Position numbers and translations under genes: made by a program. A model generated the notes under the pieces. It was given only the letters and a program-made list of their open reading frames with translations, had not been told where the DNA came from and made no database searches. Source: Streptomyces sp. AC555_RSS877 (GTDB lineage: Bacteria; Actinomycetota; Actinomycetes; Streptomycetales; Streptomycetaceae). From it: 64,000 nucleotides of DNA. Below, piece by piece: positions 41,504 through 50,768 of the stretch. The stretch spans positions 160,323 through 224,322 of the forward strand of contig NZ_JAGMUK010000049.1 in the NCBI RefSeq assembly GCF_019049245.1, read 5' to 3'. The stretch's first letter is position 1; each line of letters opens with the position of its first letter.

Positions 41504-43567
41504 GTGTGGGACAACGCGCTCCCGAGCTTCCTGATCGGCCTGCGTGAGGGCCTGGAAGCCGGCCTGATCGTTTCGGTTCTGGTGGCCACCCTCGTCCGCT
41601 CCGGGCGCCGCTCCCGGCTGCCACACGTGTGGACGGGGGTGTTCGCCGCGGTCGGGGTGTCGATGGGGTTCGGTGCGGTGCTGACGTTCACCTCGGCCGG
41701 CCTTACCGGGCAGGCCCAGGAGGCGTTCGGCGGTGCGCTCAGCCTGGTCGCGGTCGCCTTCGTCACCGTCATGGTGTTCTGGATGCGCCGGTCCGCACGG
41801 AGTCTCTCCGGCGAGATCAAGGAGAAGGTCACCGCGGCCCTGGGCATGGGCTCGGGTGTACTGGTCGTCACCTCGTTCCTCGCCGTCGGACGGGAGGGGC
41901 TGGAAACCGCCCTGTTCCTGTGGACCACCGGGCAGGCGGCCGGCGAGTCCGCCGGGCCGCTCATCGGTGCCGGAGCGGGCCTGCTGCTGGCCACCGCGGT
42001 CTGCTGGGGGCTGTACCGAAGGGTCCTGCACCTCAACCTGACCCGGTTCTTCACTCTCACCGGTGCCGCGCTGATCGTGATCGCGTCCGGGGTGCTCGGC
42101 TACGGCCTGCGTGATCTGCAGGAGGGCGGTGTGCTGCCGGGGGCCGCGGCGTACGCCGTCGACCTGTCGGGAAGCATCGATTCCAGCTCCTGGTACGCCA
42201 CCCTGCTCAGCGGCACACTCAATCTGACGCCGCAGATGACATGGCTTCAGGTCACCGCCTACGGCGCGTATCTCGCCGTGGTGATGACGCTGTTCGTCCG
42301 GGGCGTGCGCGGCGCGGACGCGCCCGTCACCACCCCTCCCGTACCGGCGGCGCCTGCCTCCGGGTCCCTCGCCGAACCGGCCGCCCCACGTCCCGCCGTC
42401 GCCCGACGCCTGCCCCGGTGGGTTCTGCCGGTGGCCGCGCTCGCCGCTCCTTCCCTGCTCGCGGGCGTGCTGGTGGCCGTCGGCGACGCGAAGCAGGCCT
42501 CCGCCGCCACCATCGCCGTCTCCCCCGCGCACTGCGGCAGGGGTTTCACCGCGCCCCAGCGCGGCCGGCAGTCGTTCCAGGTGCGCAACAGCGGCAACAC
42601 CACCGTCGAGGCGTACCTGATCGACCCGGCCACGGCGGCCGTCTACGGCGAGGCCGAGGGCATCGCACCCGGCACGACCCGCGCGCTGATCGCCACGATC
42701 GGCGGCGGGAGTTACGCCTGGCGCTGCGTACCGACCAGCGGTGCGGCCGTCACCTCCGCCGCGGTCACAGTCACCGGCGGCGGCACGGTGAAAGCCGTAC
42801 TGCCCGTCACCGAGAAGGACCTCGCCGCACCGCTCGCCACCTATCGCGCCTACGTACAAAAGGGCCTGACCGTCCTGCTGACCAGAACCCGGACCCTGCA
42901 ACGCGACATCGAGGCCGGCCGGCTCGACCGGGCCCGTGCCGACTGGCTGCCCGCTCATGAGCAGTACGCCTCGCTCGGAGCCGCCTACGGCACGTTCGGC
43001 ACCTTCGACGCGCGGATCAACGGGACGACAGCCGGACGGCCCGACGGGCTGAAGGACCCCGGCTTCACCGGTTTCCACCGAGTCGAGTACGGCCTGTGGC
43101 ACGGCGAGCCGGCCGCCTCGCTCGCCCCGGCCGCCGGGCGGCTCACCGCCGACGTCACCGCCCTGCAGAAGGACTTTCCCCGCCAGGACTTCGACCCGGC
43201 CGACCTGCCCCTGCGTACCCACGAGATCCTTGAGGGCACCCTTCAGCACGAGCTGACCGGTGCCACCGACTACGGCAGCGGCACCGAACTGGCGACCACC
43301 GAGGCCAACATCGACGGCACCCGGGAACTGCTCGGCCTGCTGCGCCCGCTGATCGACGCACGCGACCCCCAGGTCTCCCCGGCGGTGGCCGGCTGGCTGC
43401 GGCGCACCGAGCAGCTGGTGCTCTCCGCGCGCCGCGCCGACGGGAGCTGGACGCCGGTCGGCGAGCTCCCCGGCGACACGCGTCGGCGGCTCGACGGTGC
43501 CATGGGCCAGCTGCTGGAGGAACTGGCCCCGATTCCCGACCTGTTGGAGATCCGCAAGGCGGCCTGA
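41504..43567 (+). CDS. efeUO: Fused EfeU-EfeO iron transporter
   Basis: GTG start (VWDNALPSFLIGLREGLEAG), 687 aa. Residues 1-275 are an FTR1/EfeU iron permease with seven membrane segments and both REGLE motifs (REGLE at 14-18, GREGLETALF near 130). After a linker and an extra membrane segment, residues 310-410 are a cupredoxin-like EfeO domain (HCGRGFTAPQRGRQSFQVRNSG), and 425-680 an M75/imelysin-like domain with HxxE at H525-E528 in TGFHRVEYGLW. In most bacteria EfeU and EfeO are separate. Here they are one protein. EfeB follows 56 bases downstream. The system takes up ferrous iron. Confidence 0.92.
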   Translation: MWDNALPSFLIGLREGLEAGLIVSVLVATLVRSGRRSRLPHVWTGVFAAVGVSMGFGAVLTFTSAGLTGQAQEAFGGALSLVAVAFVTVMVFWMRRSARSLSGEIKEKVTAALGMGSGVLVVTSFLAVGREGLETALFLWTTGQAAGESAGPLIGAGAGLLLATAVCWGLYRRVLHLNLTRFFTLTGAALIVIASGVLGYGLRDLQEGGVLPGAAAYAVDLSGSIDSSSWYATLLSGTLNLTPQMTWLQVTAYGAYLAVVMTLFVRGVRGADAPVTTPPVPAAPASGSLAEPAAPRPAVARRLPRWVLPVAALAAPSLLAGVLVAVGDAKQASAATIAVSPAHCGRGFTAPQRGRQSFQVRNSGNTTVEAYLIDPATAAVYGEAEGIAPGTTRALIATIGGGSYAWRCVPTSGAAVTSAAVTVTGGGTVKAVLPVTEKDLAAPLATYRAYVQKGLTVLLTRTRTLQRDIEAGRLDRARADWLPAHEQYASLGAAYGTFGTFDARINGTTAGRPDGLKDPGFTGFHRVEYGLWHGEPAASLAPAAGRLTADVTALQKDFPRQDFDPADLPLRTHEILEGTLQHELTGATDYGSGTELATTEANIDGTRELLGLLRPLIDARDPQVSPAVAGWLRRTEQLVLSARRADGSWTPVGELPGDTRRRLDGAMGQLLEELAPIPDLLEIRKAA

Positions 43568-43623
43568 AGACCCCTGCGCCTCACCACTGCCCGCACCGCC
43601 GCACGCCAGGAAAGGACCATCCG

Positions 43624-44913
43624 ATGACGCCCCAGCAGCCCGGCACAGAAGCAGGTGACGGGGGTGCCCGCCCCGCGGGCCGTCGTACGTTCGTCAGGAC
43701 CGCCCTCGGCATCGGCGCGGCCGGCGCGGCACTGGCCGGGGCCGGACTCGCAGGGGCGGAGCTCACCGGCGGGCAGGCCGGAGCTGCCGACGGCACCACC
43801 ACGGCCGCCGGCCCCGTGCCCTTCCACGGCGCCCACCAGGCCGGGATCACCACCTCTCAGCCGGCCGCCGCCGCTTTCGTCTCCTGCGACGTCATCGCCG
43901 AGGGCCGCGCCGAACTCACCGACCTGCTGCGCACGCTCACCGCCCGGGCCCGCTTCCTGACCGCCGGCGGCGCCCCCGAGGACCTGGGCGTGGGCGCCCC
44001 GCCGTCCGACAGCGGCATCCTCGGCCCGGACATCCCCGCCGACGACCTGACCGTCACCGTCGGGGTGGGCTCCTCGCTCTTCGACGACCGCTACGGCCTC
44101 GGCGCCGACAGGCCACGTCATCTCGCACCGATGCGCACCTTCCCCAACGACGACCTCGACGCGGCCGAGTGCCACGGCGACCTGTCCCTCCAGATCTGCG
44201 CGAACCACTCCGACACCGTGCTGCACGCCCTGCGCGACATCGCCCGGCACACCCGCGGTGGCCTGCAGGTCAAGTGGCGCGTCGACGGCTTCCAGAACCC
44301 CTCCCGCCCGTCCGGCGCGCAGCGCAACCTCCTCGGTTTCAAGGACGGCATCGCCAACCCCGACATCGCCTCCGCCCGCGAGATGAACAAGCTCGTCTGG
44401 GTCACGGGCGCCGACGGTGAGCCGTCCTGGGCGGTCGGCGGCAGCTACCAGGTGCTTCGGATCATCCGGATGCGCGTCGAGTTCTGGGACCGAGTCTCCC
44501 TCACCGAGCAGGAGCAGATGATCGGCCGGCGCCGGGACAGCGGGGCCCCGCTCGACGGCGCCCAGGAGACCGACACGCCGCACTACGCCAAGGACCCGCA
44601 CGGCCAGGCGATCCCGCTCGACGCCCACATCCGACTCGCCAACCCGCGCACCGCCAGGACGGACTCCTCGCGCATCCTGCGCCGCGGCTACAACTACGAC
44701 CGCGGCATCGACCCGGTCGGCAACCTCGACATGGGGCTGGTGTTCTGCTGCTACCAGCAGGACGTGGTCCGTCAGTTCGAGGCCACCCAGCAGCGGCTCG
44801 TCGACGAGCCGCTGGTCGACTACATCACCCCCACCGGCGGCGGGTACTTCTTCGCGCTTCCCGGCGTACGCGACCGGTCCGACTGGCTCGGACGCTCCCT
44901 GCTGCACGGCTGA
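43624..44913 (+). CDS. efeB: EfeB, Tat-exported heme DyP-type peroxidase
   Basis: 429 aa. The Tat signal is GRRTFVRTALGIGAAGAALAG, residues 20-40. The DyP fold is clear, with the GXXDG heme motif in LLGFKDGIANPDI and proximal His in the region before the C-terminus (DKDHxR-like region RGYNYDRGID). EfeB oxidises ferrous iron or deferrochelates heme outside the cell, feeding the EfeU permease. It is the second gene of the efe pair, 56 bases after efeUO. Regulated by iron if the upstream iron box is real. Confidence 0.92.
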   Translation: MTPQQPGTEAGDGGARPAGRRTFVRTALGIGAAGAALAGAGLAGAELTGGQAGAADGTTTAAGPVPFHGAHQAGITTSQPAAAAFVSCDVIAEGRAELTDLLRTLTARARFLTAGGAPEDLGVGAPPSDSGILGPDIPADDLTVTVGVGSSLFDDRYGLGADRPRHLAPMRTFPNDDLDAAECHGDLSLQICANHSDTVLHALRDIARHTRGGLQVKWRVDGFQNPSRPSGAQRNLLGFKDGIANPDIASAREMNKLVWVTGADGEPSWAVGGSYQVLRIIRMRVEFWDRVSLTEQEQMIGRRRDSGAPLDGAQETDTPHYAKDPHGQAIPLDAHIRLANPRTARTDSSRILRRGYNYDRGIDPVGNLDMGLVFCCYQQDVVRQFEATQQRLVDEPLVDYITPTGGGYFFALPGVRDRSDWLGRSLLHG

Positions 44914-45022
44914 ACCGCCGGGACGGCCCGGCACCCAAGACGTCATCGGCCCGGACACGGTGGTGGCGAGCAGTGACGTGAAACACGGTTTCACGTCGCC
45001 CGGAAGCGGTGAGGCGGCTGGG

Positions 45023-46180
45023 ATGCCCCGCTCGAACGCCACAGCCACGCAGGCCGCGCACAGCCATGTGACGGTGATCGGGGCGCCGGCCGCTGCCCCG
45101 GCCGCGCCCGACCGGACCAAGCAGCGCGACGCCTTCTTCGACAACGCCAAGTACCTGGCGATCGTGCTGGTGGCGATGGGCCACGCCTGGGAGCCGCTGC
45201 GCTCCGGCAGCCGTACCGTCACCGCGCTCTACATGATCGTCTACGCCTTCCACATGCCGGCGTTCATCGTGATCTCCGGGTACTTCTCGCGCGGCTTCGA
45301 CGCGAGCCCGGAGAAGATCAAGCGCCTGGTCACCGGTGTGGTCGTCCCCTACGTGGTCTTCGAGACGGCGTACACCCTCTTCACGAGGTGGACCGACGGC
45401 GTTCCGGACCGCCCGGTCAGCCTGCTGGATCCCCTGTATCTGACCTGGTTCCTGGCGGCACTGTTCATCTGGCGGCTGACCACCCCCCTGTGGAAGAGCG
45501 TGCGCCGTCCGCTGCCGCTCGCGCTCGGTGTCGCTGCGCTCGCAACGCTGGCGCCGTCCATCGGCGACGACCTCGACCTGCAGCGCACCCTGCAGTTCCT
45601 GCCCTACTTCGTGCTCGGCCTGTGCCTGAAGCCGGAGCACTTCCGACTGGTGCGGCGTGGCGAGGCGCGGGTTCTGGCCGTGCCGGTCTTCGCCTGTGCT
45701 CTCGCCACGGCGTACTGGGCGGTTCCGCGGATGAACTACGCATGGTTCTTCCACCGCCGCGGCGCCGAGGAACTCGGCGTCCCCGCGTGGTACGGGCCCG
45801 TCATGACGCTTGCCCTCTTCGGCTGCTCGCTGACCCTGGTCGCCTGTTTCCTCGCCTGGGTGCCCGGCCGCCGGACCTGGTTCACCGCGCTGGGCGCGGG
45901 CACGCTGTACGGCTATCTGCTGCACGGCTTCTTCATCCAGGCCGCCAACCACTGGCACTGGTCCCACCTCGAGTGGACCCACCGGCCGCTCGGGGAGATC
46001 ACCGTCACCCTCGTCGCGGGCGCGGTCGTGACCGCACTGTGCACGCCTCCCGTCCGTCGGCTCTTCCGCTGCGTGATGGAGCCGACGATGGCGTGGGCGT
46101 TCCGGCCGGACAGAGCCACCGGCCCCCGCCCTGAACGGCCGTCACGCCTCGCCGGGACCCTCGCTCGACACGAGCGGTGA
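45023..46180 (+). CDS. Acyltransferase family 3 membrane protein
   Basis: The start is uncertain between an ATG at 45023 and a GTG at 44960; the former is taken. About 385 aa with about ten membrane segments. The N-terminal part has DAFFDNAKYLAIVLVAMGHAWEPL, with the conserved His of the acyltransferase-3 fold, and RSGSRTVTALYMIVYAFHMPAFIVISGYF. Family members acylate exported sugars, peptidoglycan or lipids in or at the membrane. No glycan genes are in the same operon, although a GT4 pair follows on the opposite strand. Substrate unknown. Confidence 0.87.
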   Translation: MPRSNATATQAAHSHVTVIGAPAAAPAAPDRTKQRDAFFDNAKYLAIVLVAMGHAWEPLRSGSRTVTALYMIVYAFHMPAFIVISGYFSRGFDASPEKIKRLVTGVVVPYVVFETAYTLFTRWTDGVPDRPVSLLDPLYLTWFLAALFIWRLTTPLWKSVRRPLPLALGVAALATLAPSIGDDLDLQRTLQFLPYFVLGLCLKPEHFRLVRRGEARVLAVPVFACALATAYWAVPRMNYAWFFHRRGAEELGVPAWYGPVMTLALFGCSLTLVACFLAWVPGRRTWFTALGAGTLYGYLLHGFFIQAANHWHWSHLEWTHRPLGEITVTLVAGAVVTALCTPPVRRLFRCVMEPTMAWAFRPDRATGPRPERPSRLAGTLARHER

Positions 46181-46196
46181 CGCACCGGTCACGGCG

Positions 46197-47024
46197 TCAT
46201 GACGCCGCGGTCCTCGTCACCTCCACGGAGAGCTCGTTGTCGACCGTGTAGTAGGGGCGCAGGACGGCGTCGCCGGCCGTGGCCTTCGGGTAGACGAACA
46301 CCTCCTTGCGGTCCGCGACGTCGTCCAGAAGGCGGGCGAGGCGGATGGCGGGGGCCTGCGCCGCGGGCCGGACGAAGGCGTCCCAGACGCCGGTCCCCTC
46401 ACCCGCACCGGTGCCCAGCTCCTCGAATCCGACCGTGAAGGAGAAGCTTCGGCCGTCCGGTGCGGCCTGTGGCTCCACGGTGCGTTCGGTGCCGCTGCCG
46501 CCCCGCAGACGCAGGCGCACGACGGCTCCCTCCTGGAGCGAAGACCCGTGCAGGCGTGCGCCGACCGTCATCGAGCGGTCCGTCAGGTTGATGTGGCCGA
46601 CCTCCGCGTGGGCGGGGCGCAGCCAGGCCCGTACGGCGAGATAGCCGTCCTTGGTGACGTAGGGGACCCGGACGGCCAGTGGTGAATGCCGATCGCGGAG
46701 GTGTCCGTCGACGAGGGCCCGTGTGTCACGCGGGCCCGGGCGCAGTCGCTGCCGCTGGGAACCCGGTTCCTGGAGCAGGTACACGTCCCACCGGCCCTCC
46801 GTGAGGACGGGTTGCGCGCCGAGGACGGCGTGGTGGTGACCGTCGTCTGCGGGCTCCAGATCGAGGACGTGGAGTGTCTTCTCGGGCTGCCCCTTCTTGG
46901 GGCGCCACCGCAGCAGCAGCTGCCGGCCTTCGGCCGAGCCCGGCGGCAGGTCGAAGGCGATGGTGCCGTCCGCGTCGACCAGGCAGGCGACGCGTGGAAG
47001 CGCACTCTGTTGCTCCGTACTCAC
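46197..47024 (-). CDS. Beta-rich protein coupled to the GT4 gene
   Basis: 275 aa. Its start overlaps the stop of the GT4 gene (ATGA), so the two are translationally coupled. The sequence is beta-rich, with two similar halves: VDADGTIAFDLPPGSAEGRQLLLRWRPKKG / WDVYLLQEPGSQRQRLRPGPRDTRALVDG, and MTVGARLHGSSLQEGAVVRLRLRGGS / VWDAFVRPAAQAPAIRLARLLDD. Similar stretches (WD-Y/LYL...RLRPG..D.R.LVD) occur in the C-terminal parts of glycosyltransferases and polymerases that act on teichoic-acid-like polymers. It may bind that polymer. No catalytic motif is seen, so it is called hypothetical. Confidence 0.6.
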   Translation of the reverse strand: MSTEQQSALPRVACLVDADGTIAFDLPPGSAEGRQLLLRWRPKKGQPEKTLHVLDLEPADDGHHHAVLGAQPVLTEGRWDVYLLQEPGSQRQRLRPGPRDTRALVDGHLRDRHSPLAVRVPYVTKDGYLAVRAWLRPAHAEVGHINLTDRSMTVGARLHGSSLQEGAVVRLRLRGGSGTERTVEPQAAPDGRSFSFTVGFEELGTGAGEGTGVWDAFVRPAAQAPAIRLARLLDDVADRKEVFVYPKATAGDAVLRPYYTVDNELSVEVTRTAAS

Positions 47025-48286
47025 TGCTGTCCCTTCCGTACCATGCGCAGCGCGCCGCCGGCCGCGCCGACCGCGGCGTCGCGGACGGCGAAGCCCTGGC
47101 TGACCAGGGCACGGCGTGCGCCGGTGCCTTCCCGTGCGGCCGCTCGTCCCGTCCTTCTCGCCGAGACCGCCTCGTCGAGAAGACGCTCGGCCTGCTCGAC
47201 CACGGGACCGGGAGCGAACCGCCGCGCGTTCTCCATGGCGGCCCGGCCCATCCGACGGCGTCGTTCGTCGTCGCCGACCAGTTCCAGCAGGGCGGCGCCC
47301 AGCGCGTCGCGGTCACCGACGGGCACGAGCCGGCCGTCGGCCCCGTCCTGGATGATCTCACCGGGTCCGTAGGGGCAGTCGGTGCTCACCACCGGCAGTC
47401 CGCAGCGCATCGCCTCGACGATCGTCATGCCGAACGGCTCGAAGTTGGAGGCCGCCGCACCGATCGAGCCCTTCACCCACTCCGCTTCCATGGGGGCCGC
47501 GGCACCCATCAGGAAGACGTTGTTCCACAGCCCCAGGTCCGTGATGAGCCGGCGCAGCCGATCGTGTTCCTCGCCCTTGCCGTAGATGCGCAACTGCCAG
47601 TCCGGGTGTTCGGCGGCCACCAGGGCGAAGGCCTGTATGAGCAGGTCGTATCGTTTCACCGGGACCAGCCGGCCGGCCGCGACGACCACCTTCGCGGTGC
47701 CGTCCGCGGCGCGCAGCACGGGATCCGGCACGCTGTTGGGCAGTGCCTCCACCCGGACACCGGGCAGCCTCATCTTGAGTCGGTAGGAGGCGGCGTCCGC
47801 CTCGGTCACCGTGGTGAGTACGTCGAGCCTGCGGTATGCCCGGCGCAGCGCGTTGCGCAGCCGGGGCGGATGGTTGTCCAGGGTCAGGTGCTCCTGCCCG
47901 ATGCGCCCCACGTGGCTCGGAGCCTGGAGCGCGAGATGCACGTTGAGCCCCGGCCGGGTGCCGATCACCACGTCGGCGTCGACCGTCGCGAGGCATTCGC
48001 CGATCCGCTGGTCGGTCAGCTCGCTGTACTGCCCGTACCGGTACTCGGCTCGGGGAAAGACCTTTGCCGGTCTCAGATGTAACGGATGCTCCTTCTCCTG
48101 TCTGAGATCCACCAGAGGCCGCAGGCCCACCCGCGGGTCCAGGGTGAAGTTCGGGTCCTCCCGGTGCCGCAGCACGGAGATGATCTCCACCTCGTGCCGC
48201 TCGGCCAGTGCCTGGGCCAGGTTGAAGGTGGTGGCGATCGTGCCTCCGATCCCATAGGCGTTGTGAAGCAGGAAAGAGATCTTCAT
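47021..48286 (-). CDS. Glycosyltransferase family 4
   Basis: The start at the ATG at 48286 (MKISFLLHNAYGIGGTIATT) follows the normal GT4 opening, giving 421 aa. The donor-binding domain has VVVAAGRLVPVKRYDLLIQAF, WQLRIYGKGEEHDRL and the E-x7-E motif region in ASNFEPFGMTIVEAMRCGLPVVSTDCPYGPGEII. It transfers a sugar from a nucleotide-sugar donor. It is coupled to the beta-rich protein that follows. The acceptor is unknown; a cell-wall polymer is a reasonable guess. Confidence 0.87.
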   Translation of the reverse strand: MKISFLLHNAYGIGGTIATTFNLAQALAERHEVEIISVLRHREDPNFTLDPRVGLRPLVDLRQEKEHPLHLRPAKVFPRAEYRYGQYSELTDQRIGECLATVDADVVIGTRPGLNVHLALQAPSHVGRIGQEHLTLDNHPPRLRNALRRAYRRLDVLTTVTEADAASYRLKMRLPGVRVEALPNSVPDPVLRAADGTAKVVVAAGRLVPVKRYDLLIQAFALVAAEHPDWQLRIYGKGEEHDRLRRLITDLGLWNNVFLMGAAAPMEAEWVKGSIGAAASNFEPFGMTIVEAMRCGLPVVSTDCPYGPGEIIQDGADGRLVPVGDRDALGAALLELVGDDERRRRMGRAAMENARRFAPGPVVEQAERLLDEAVSARRTGRAAAREGTGARRALVSQGFAVRDAAVGAAGGALRMVRKGQQ

Positions 48287-48469
48287 AAACGGACTAGACC
48301 ACGCCAACTCCCCTTGCGGTTGCCTCTTGTTACCACTTCGTAGTAATCAACGACGTCCCTGGGACACCCAGCGGTGGGACCGGGGGAAACGGAGTTGCCG
48401 CGTCCGGCCGGGCGTGGATAGCGTCACCGCGCGCGACAAGCGCGTGAGCACATGCGGCAAGGGAGGTTG

Positions 48470-48610
48470 ATGAATATGGCTGCCGTCGGCCGTGTTCAGC
48501 ATGCCCTTGTCCGGTCCGCGTTCTACCAGAGCGTGGTCCGGGTCGTCCCAACGACCAGGAGTGTCACGTGCCTTCGTCTCTCACACCCGCCCACGCCGCA
48601 GATCTGCTGA
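48470..48610 (+). CDS. Possible small ORF (46 aa) overlapping the GNAT start
   Basis: An ATG at 48470 has a strong ribosome-binding site GGGAGGT five bases before it. The peptide begins MNMAAVGRVQHALVRS and ends SHPPTPQIC at 48610. It overlaps the first 43 bases of the GNAT gene in another frame. It could be a leader peptide that couples translation, or a chance frame. No homologue is recognised. Confidence 0.3.
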   Translation: MNMAAVGRVQHALVRSAFYQSVVRVVPTTRSVTCLRLSHPPTPQIC

Positions 48611-49086
48611 CCGGCCGCCTCGTGCTGCGGCCGTGGTCCGCTGCCGAGACCGATGCCGTTCTGCGCGGGATCCGGCTCGGCCATTGGGCCGATGACTTCC
48701 CCGCGGAGGGCGATCAGGTCGTCGCGGGTCTCTTCGCCGAACATCCCGGGTGGCTCGGCGAGTACGGCCACCGTCAGGTCGTCGAGCGGGCCAGTGGTCT
48801 GGTCGTCGGCTCGGTCGGGCTGTTCTGGCCGCCCGCCGACGGCCGACTGGAAATCGGCTACGGAATCGTGGCCGGCCGTCGAGGACTCGGCTACGCCTCT
48901 GAAGCCACCCGAGCCCTCACGGAATTCGCCCTCACCGCACCCGGCGTGCACGCGGTGCACGCCGACGTGGAGCAGTCCAATCCGCCGTCGGTCCGCGTGC
49001 TGGAGAAGGCCGGCTTCCGCCTGGTGGGCTCCGAGGAGCAGTTGCTCCGGTTCCGGGTCACGAGGGCGGACCTGGCTCAGCGGTGA
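48568..49086 (+). CDS. GNAT-family N-acetyltransferase (RimJ/RimL-like)
   Basis: 172 aa, GTG start behind AGGAGTGTCAC. The acetyl-CoA-binding loop is GRRGLGYASEATRALTEFAL, and the motif-B-like stretch is AVHADVEQSNPPSVRVLEKAGFRLVGSEEQLLRFRV. The N-terminal TGRLVLRPWSAAETDAVLRGI is typical of the RimJ/RimL branch, which acetylates protein N-termini or small molecules such as antibiotics. Its acceptor is unknown. It converges on the GAPDH gene with a perfect hairpin between. Confidence 0.87.
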   Translation: MPSSLTPAHAADLLTGRLVLRPWSAAETDAVLRGIRLGHWADDFPAEGDQVVAGLFAEHPGWLGEYGHRQVVERASGLVVGSVGLFWPPADGRLEIGYGIVAGRRGLGYASEATRALTEFALTAPGVHAVHADVEQSNPPSVRVLEKAGFRLVGSEEQLLRFRVTRADLAQR

Positions 49087-49195
49087 TCGCCGGGCTTCGC
49101 CGCCCTCGGTGGTGTCGTCTGCCGTGATGCCCGTGCATCGGCCGCTGCGTGCGGGGACCTGCCCGCGTACGGCCGCCCCACGGCCGTGATGGCGA

Positions 49196-49229
49196 TGTCC
49201 CGGACAGAGCACGAGCGCTGTCCGGGACA
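49196..49229. terminator. Perfect bidirectional hairpin after the GNAT and GAPDH genes
   Basis: TGTCCCGGACAG and CTGTCCGGGACA form a perfect 12-bp stem with a 10-base loop, between convergent genes. Confidence 0.75.
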
Positions 49230-49282
49230 GGTGGACTGGTGGAGGCGGCGGCTCCGTACGCCGGGGCTCGCCGCCCCGGGGA

Positions 49283-50734
49283 TCAGACCAGGGGAGCCGG
49301 GTAGGTCGGGTACTCCACCCCGGAGACGTGCTGGACGACGCGGATGACCTGGCAGGAGTAGCCGAACTCGTTGTCGTACCACAGGTAGAGGATCGCGTTG
49401 TTGCCGTCCACCTTGGTGGCGCCGGCGTCGACGATGGAGGCGTGGCGGGAGCCGATGAAGTCGCTGGAGACCGCGTCGGGGGCGGTGGTGAAGTCGATCT
49501 GGCGCTTGAGCGGCGAGGTCAGCGACACGTCGCGGAGGTGGTCGAGGACCTCGTCGCGGGTGGTCTCGCGAGCGAGCTGGAGGTTGAGGATGGCGATCGA
49601 GACGTCCGGTACGGGAACGCGGATCGAGCTGCCGGTGATCGGCGCCTTGAGGTCGGGCAGCGCCTTGGCGACGGCGGAGGCGGCACCGGTCTCGGTGATG
49701 ACCATGTTGAGCGGCGCCGAGCGGCCCCGGCGGTCGGCACTGTGGTAGTTGTCCAGCAGGTTCTGGTCGTTGGTGAACGAGTGGACGGTCTCCACGTGGC
49801 CGCGCAGGACGCCGTACTCGTCCGCCATCGCCTTCAGCGGCGGGACGATCGCGTTGGTGGTGCAGGAGGCGCAGGACATGATCTGCTCCTCCGGCTTGAT
49901 CGTGTCGTGGTTGACGCCGTGCACGATGTTGGGGACGTCGCCCTTGCCCGGCGCGGTCAGGACGACCTTGTCGACGCCGGGGCGCAGGTGCTGTGACAGG
50001 CCCTCGCGGTCGCGCCACTTGCCGGTGTTGTCGATGAGGATGGCGTCCTTGATGCCGTACGCCGTGTAGTCGACCTCCGACGGGTCGTTGGCGTAGATCA
50101 CCTTGATCTCGTTGCCGTTGGCGATGATCGTGCTGTTCGCCTCGTCGACCGTGATCGTGCCCTGGAACTGGCCGTGGATGGAGTCGCGGCGCAGCAGCGA
50201 GGCGCGCTTCACGATGTCCTCGTCGGCACGGCCGCCGCCGCGGACGACGATGGCGCGCAGTCGCAGGCCGTTGCCGGAGCCCGACTTCTCGATGAGCAGG
50301 CGGGCGACGAGACGGCCGATGCGGCCGAAGCCGTACAGGACGACATCGCGTCCCTCACGACGCTCGGTCTTGTTCGCGTCCGTGGCACCGGCGACGGCCT
50401 CGGCGGTGAAGTCCGCCACCGACAGGCCGCGGTCGTCGCTCCGGTACGTCGCGGCCAGCATGCCTATGTCGATCTGGGACGGGCCGAGGTCGAGCGTGGT
50501 GAGGGCCTGGAGAAACGGCAGGGTCTCGGTGACCGACAGTTCCTCTCCGGCGATCTGCCGGGCGAACCGGTGGGTCTTGAGAATGCTGACCACTGACTTG
50601 TTCACCAGGGAACGGCTGTGGAGCAGCACGGTCACGTCCCGCTCCCGGTGCAGCCTCCCGATGATCGGGATCATCGACTCCGCGATCTCCTCGCGGTTCT
50701 TCCAGTTGGTGAACGAGTCCTCGTTGACAGTCAC
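49283..50734 (-). CDS. Glyceraldehyde-3-phosphate dehydrogenase, long type
   Basis: 483 aa, about 130-150 residues longer than the usual GAPDH. The extra N-terminal region (to about residue 125) is helical and soluble (NWKNREEIAESMIPIIGRLHRERDVTVLLHSRSLVNKSVVSIL). The NAD domain then has VVLYGFGRIGRLVARLL, and the catalytic Cys lies in IMSCASCTTNAIVPPLKAM. The C-terminal part has DAGATKVDGNNAILYLWYDNEFGYSCQVIR. Corynebacterium GapB/GapX and one Streptomyces GAPDH paralogue share this layout. It is probably a second GAPDH for gluconeogenesis or special growth states. The role is inferred. Confidence 0.93.
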   Translation of the reverse strand: MTVNEDSFTNWKNREEIAESMIPIIGRLHRERDVTVLLHSRSLVNKSVVSILKTHRFARQIAGEELSVTETLPFLQALTTLDLGPSQIDIGMLAATYRSDDRGLSVADFTAEAVAGATDANKTERREGRDVVLYGFGRIGRLVARLLIEKSGSGNGLRLRAIVVRGGGRADEDIVKRASLLRRDSIHGQFQGTITVDEANSTIIANGNEIKVIYANDPSEVDYTAYGIKDAILIDNTGKWRDREGLSQHLRPGVDKVVLTAPGKGDVPNIVHGVNHDTIKPEEQIMSCASCTTNAIVPPLKAMADEYGVLRGHVETVHSFTNDQNLLDNYHSADRRGRSAPLNMVITETGAASAVAKALPDLKAPITGSSIRVPVPDVSIAILNLQLARETTRDEVLDHLRDVSLTSPLKRQIDFTTAPDAVSSDFIGSRHASIVDAGATKVDGNNAILYLWYDNEFGYSCQVIRVVQHVSGVEYPTYPAPLV

Positions 50735-50768
50735 AGTTTTCTCTTTCGAGCTAGGTGGCGCTCATATG

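Noticed and set aside
41450..43249. A minus-strand open frame of about 600 codons across efeUO
   Set aside because: Shadow of the plus-strand iron transporter; Gly/Gln/Glu-rich without any domain motif.
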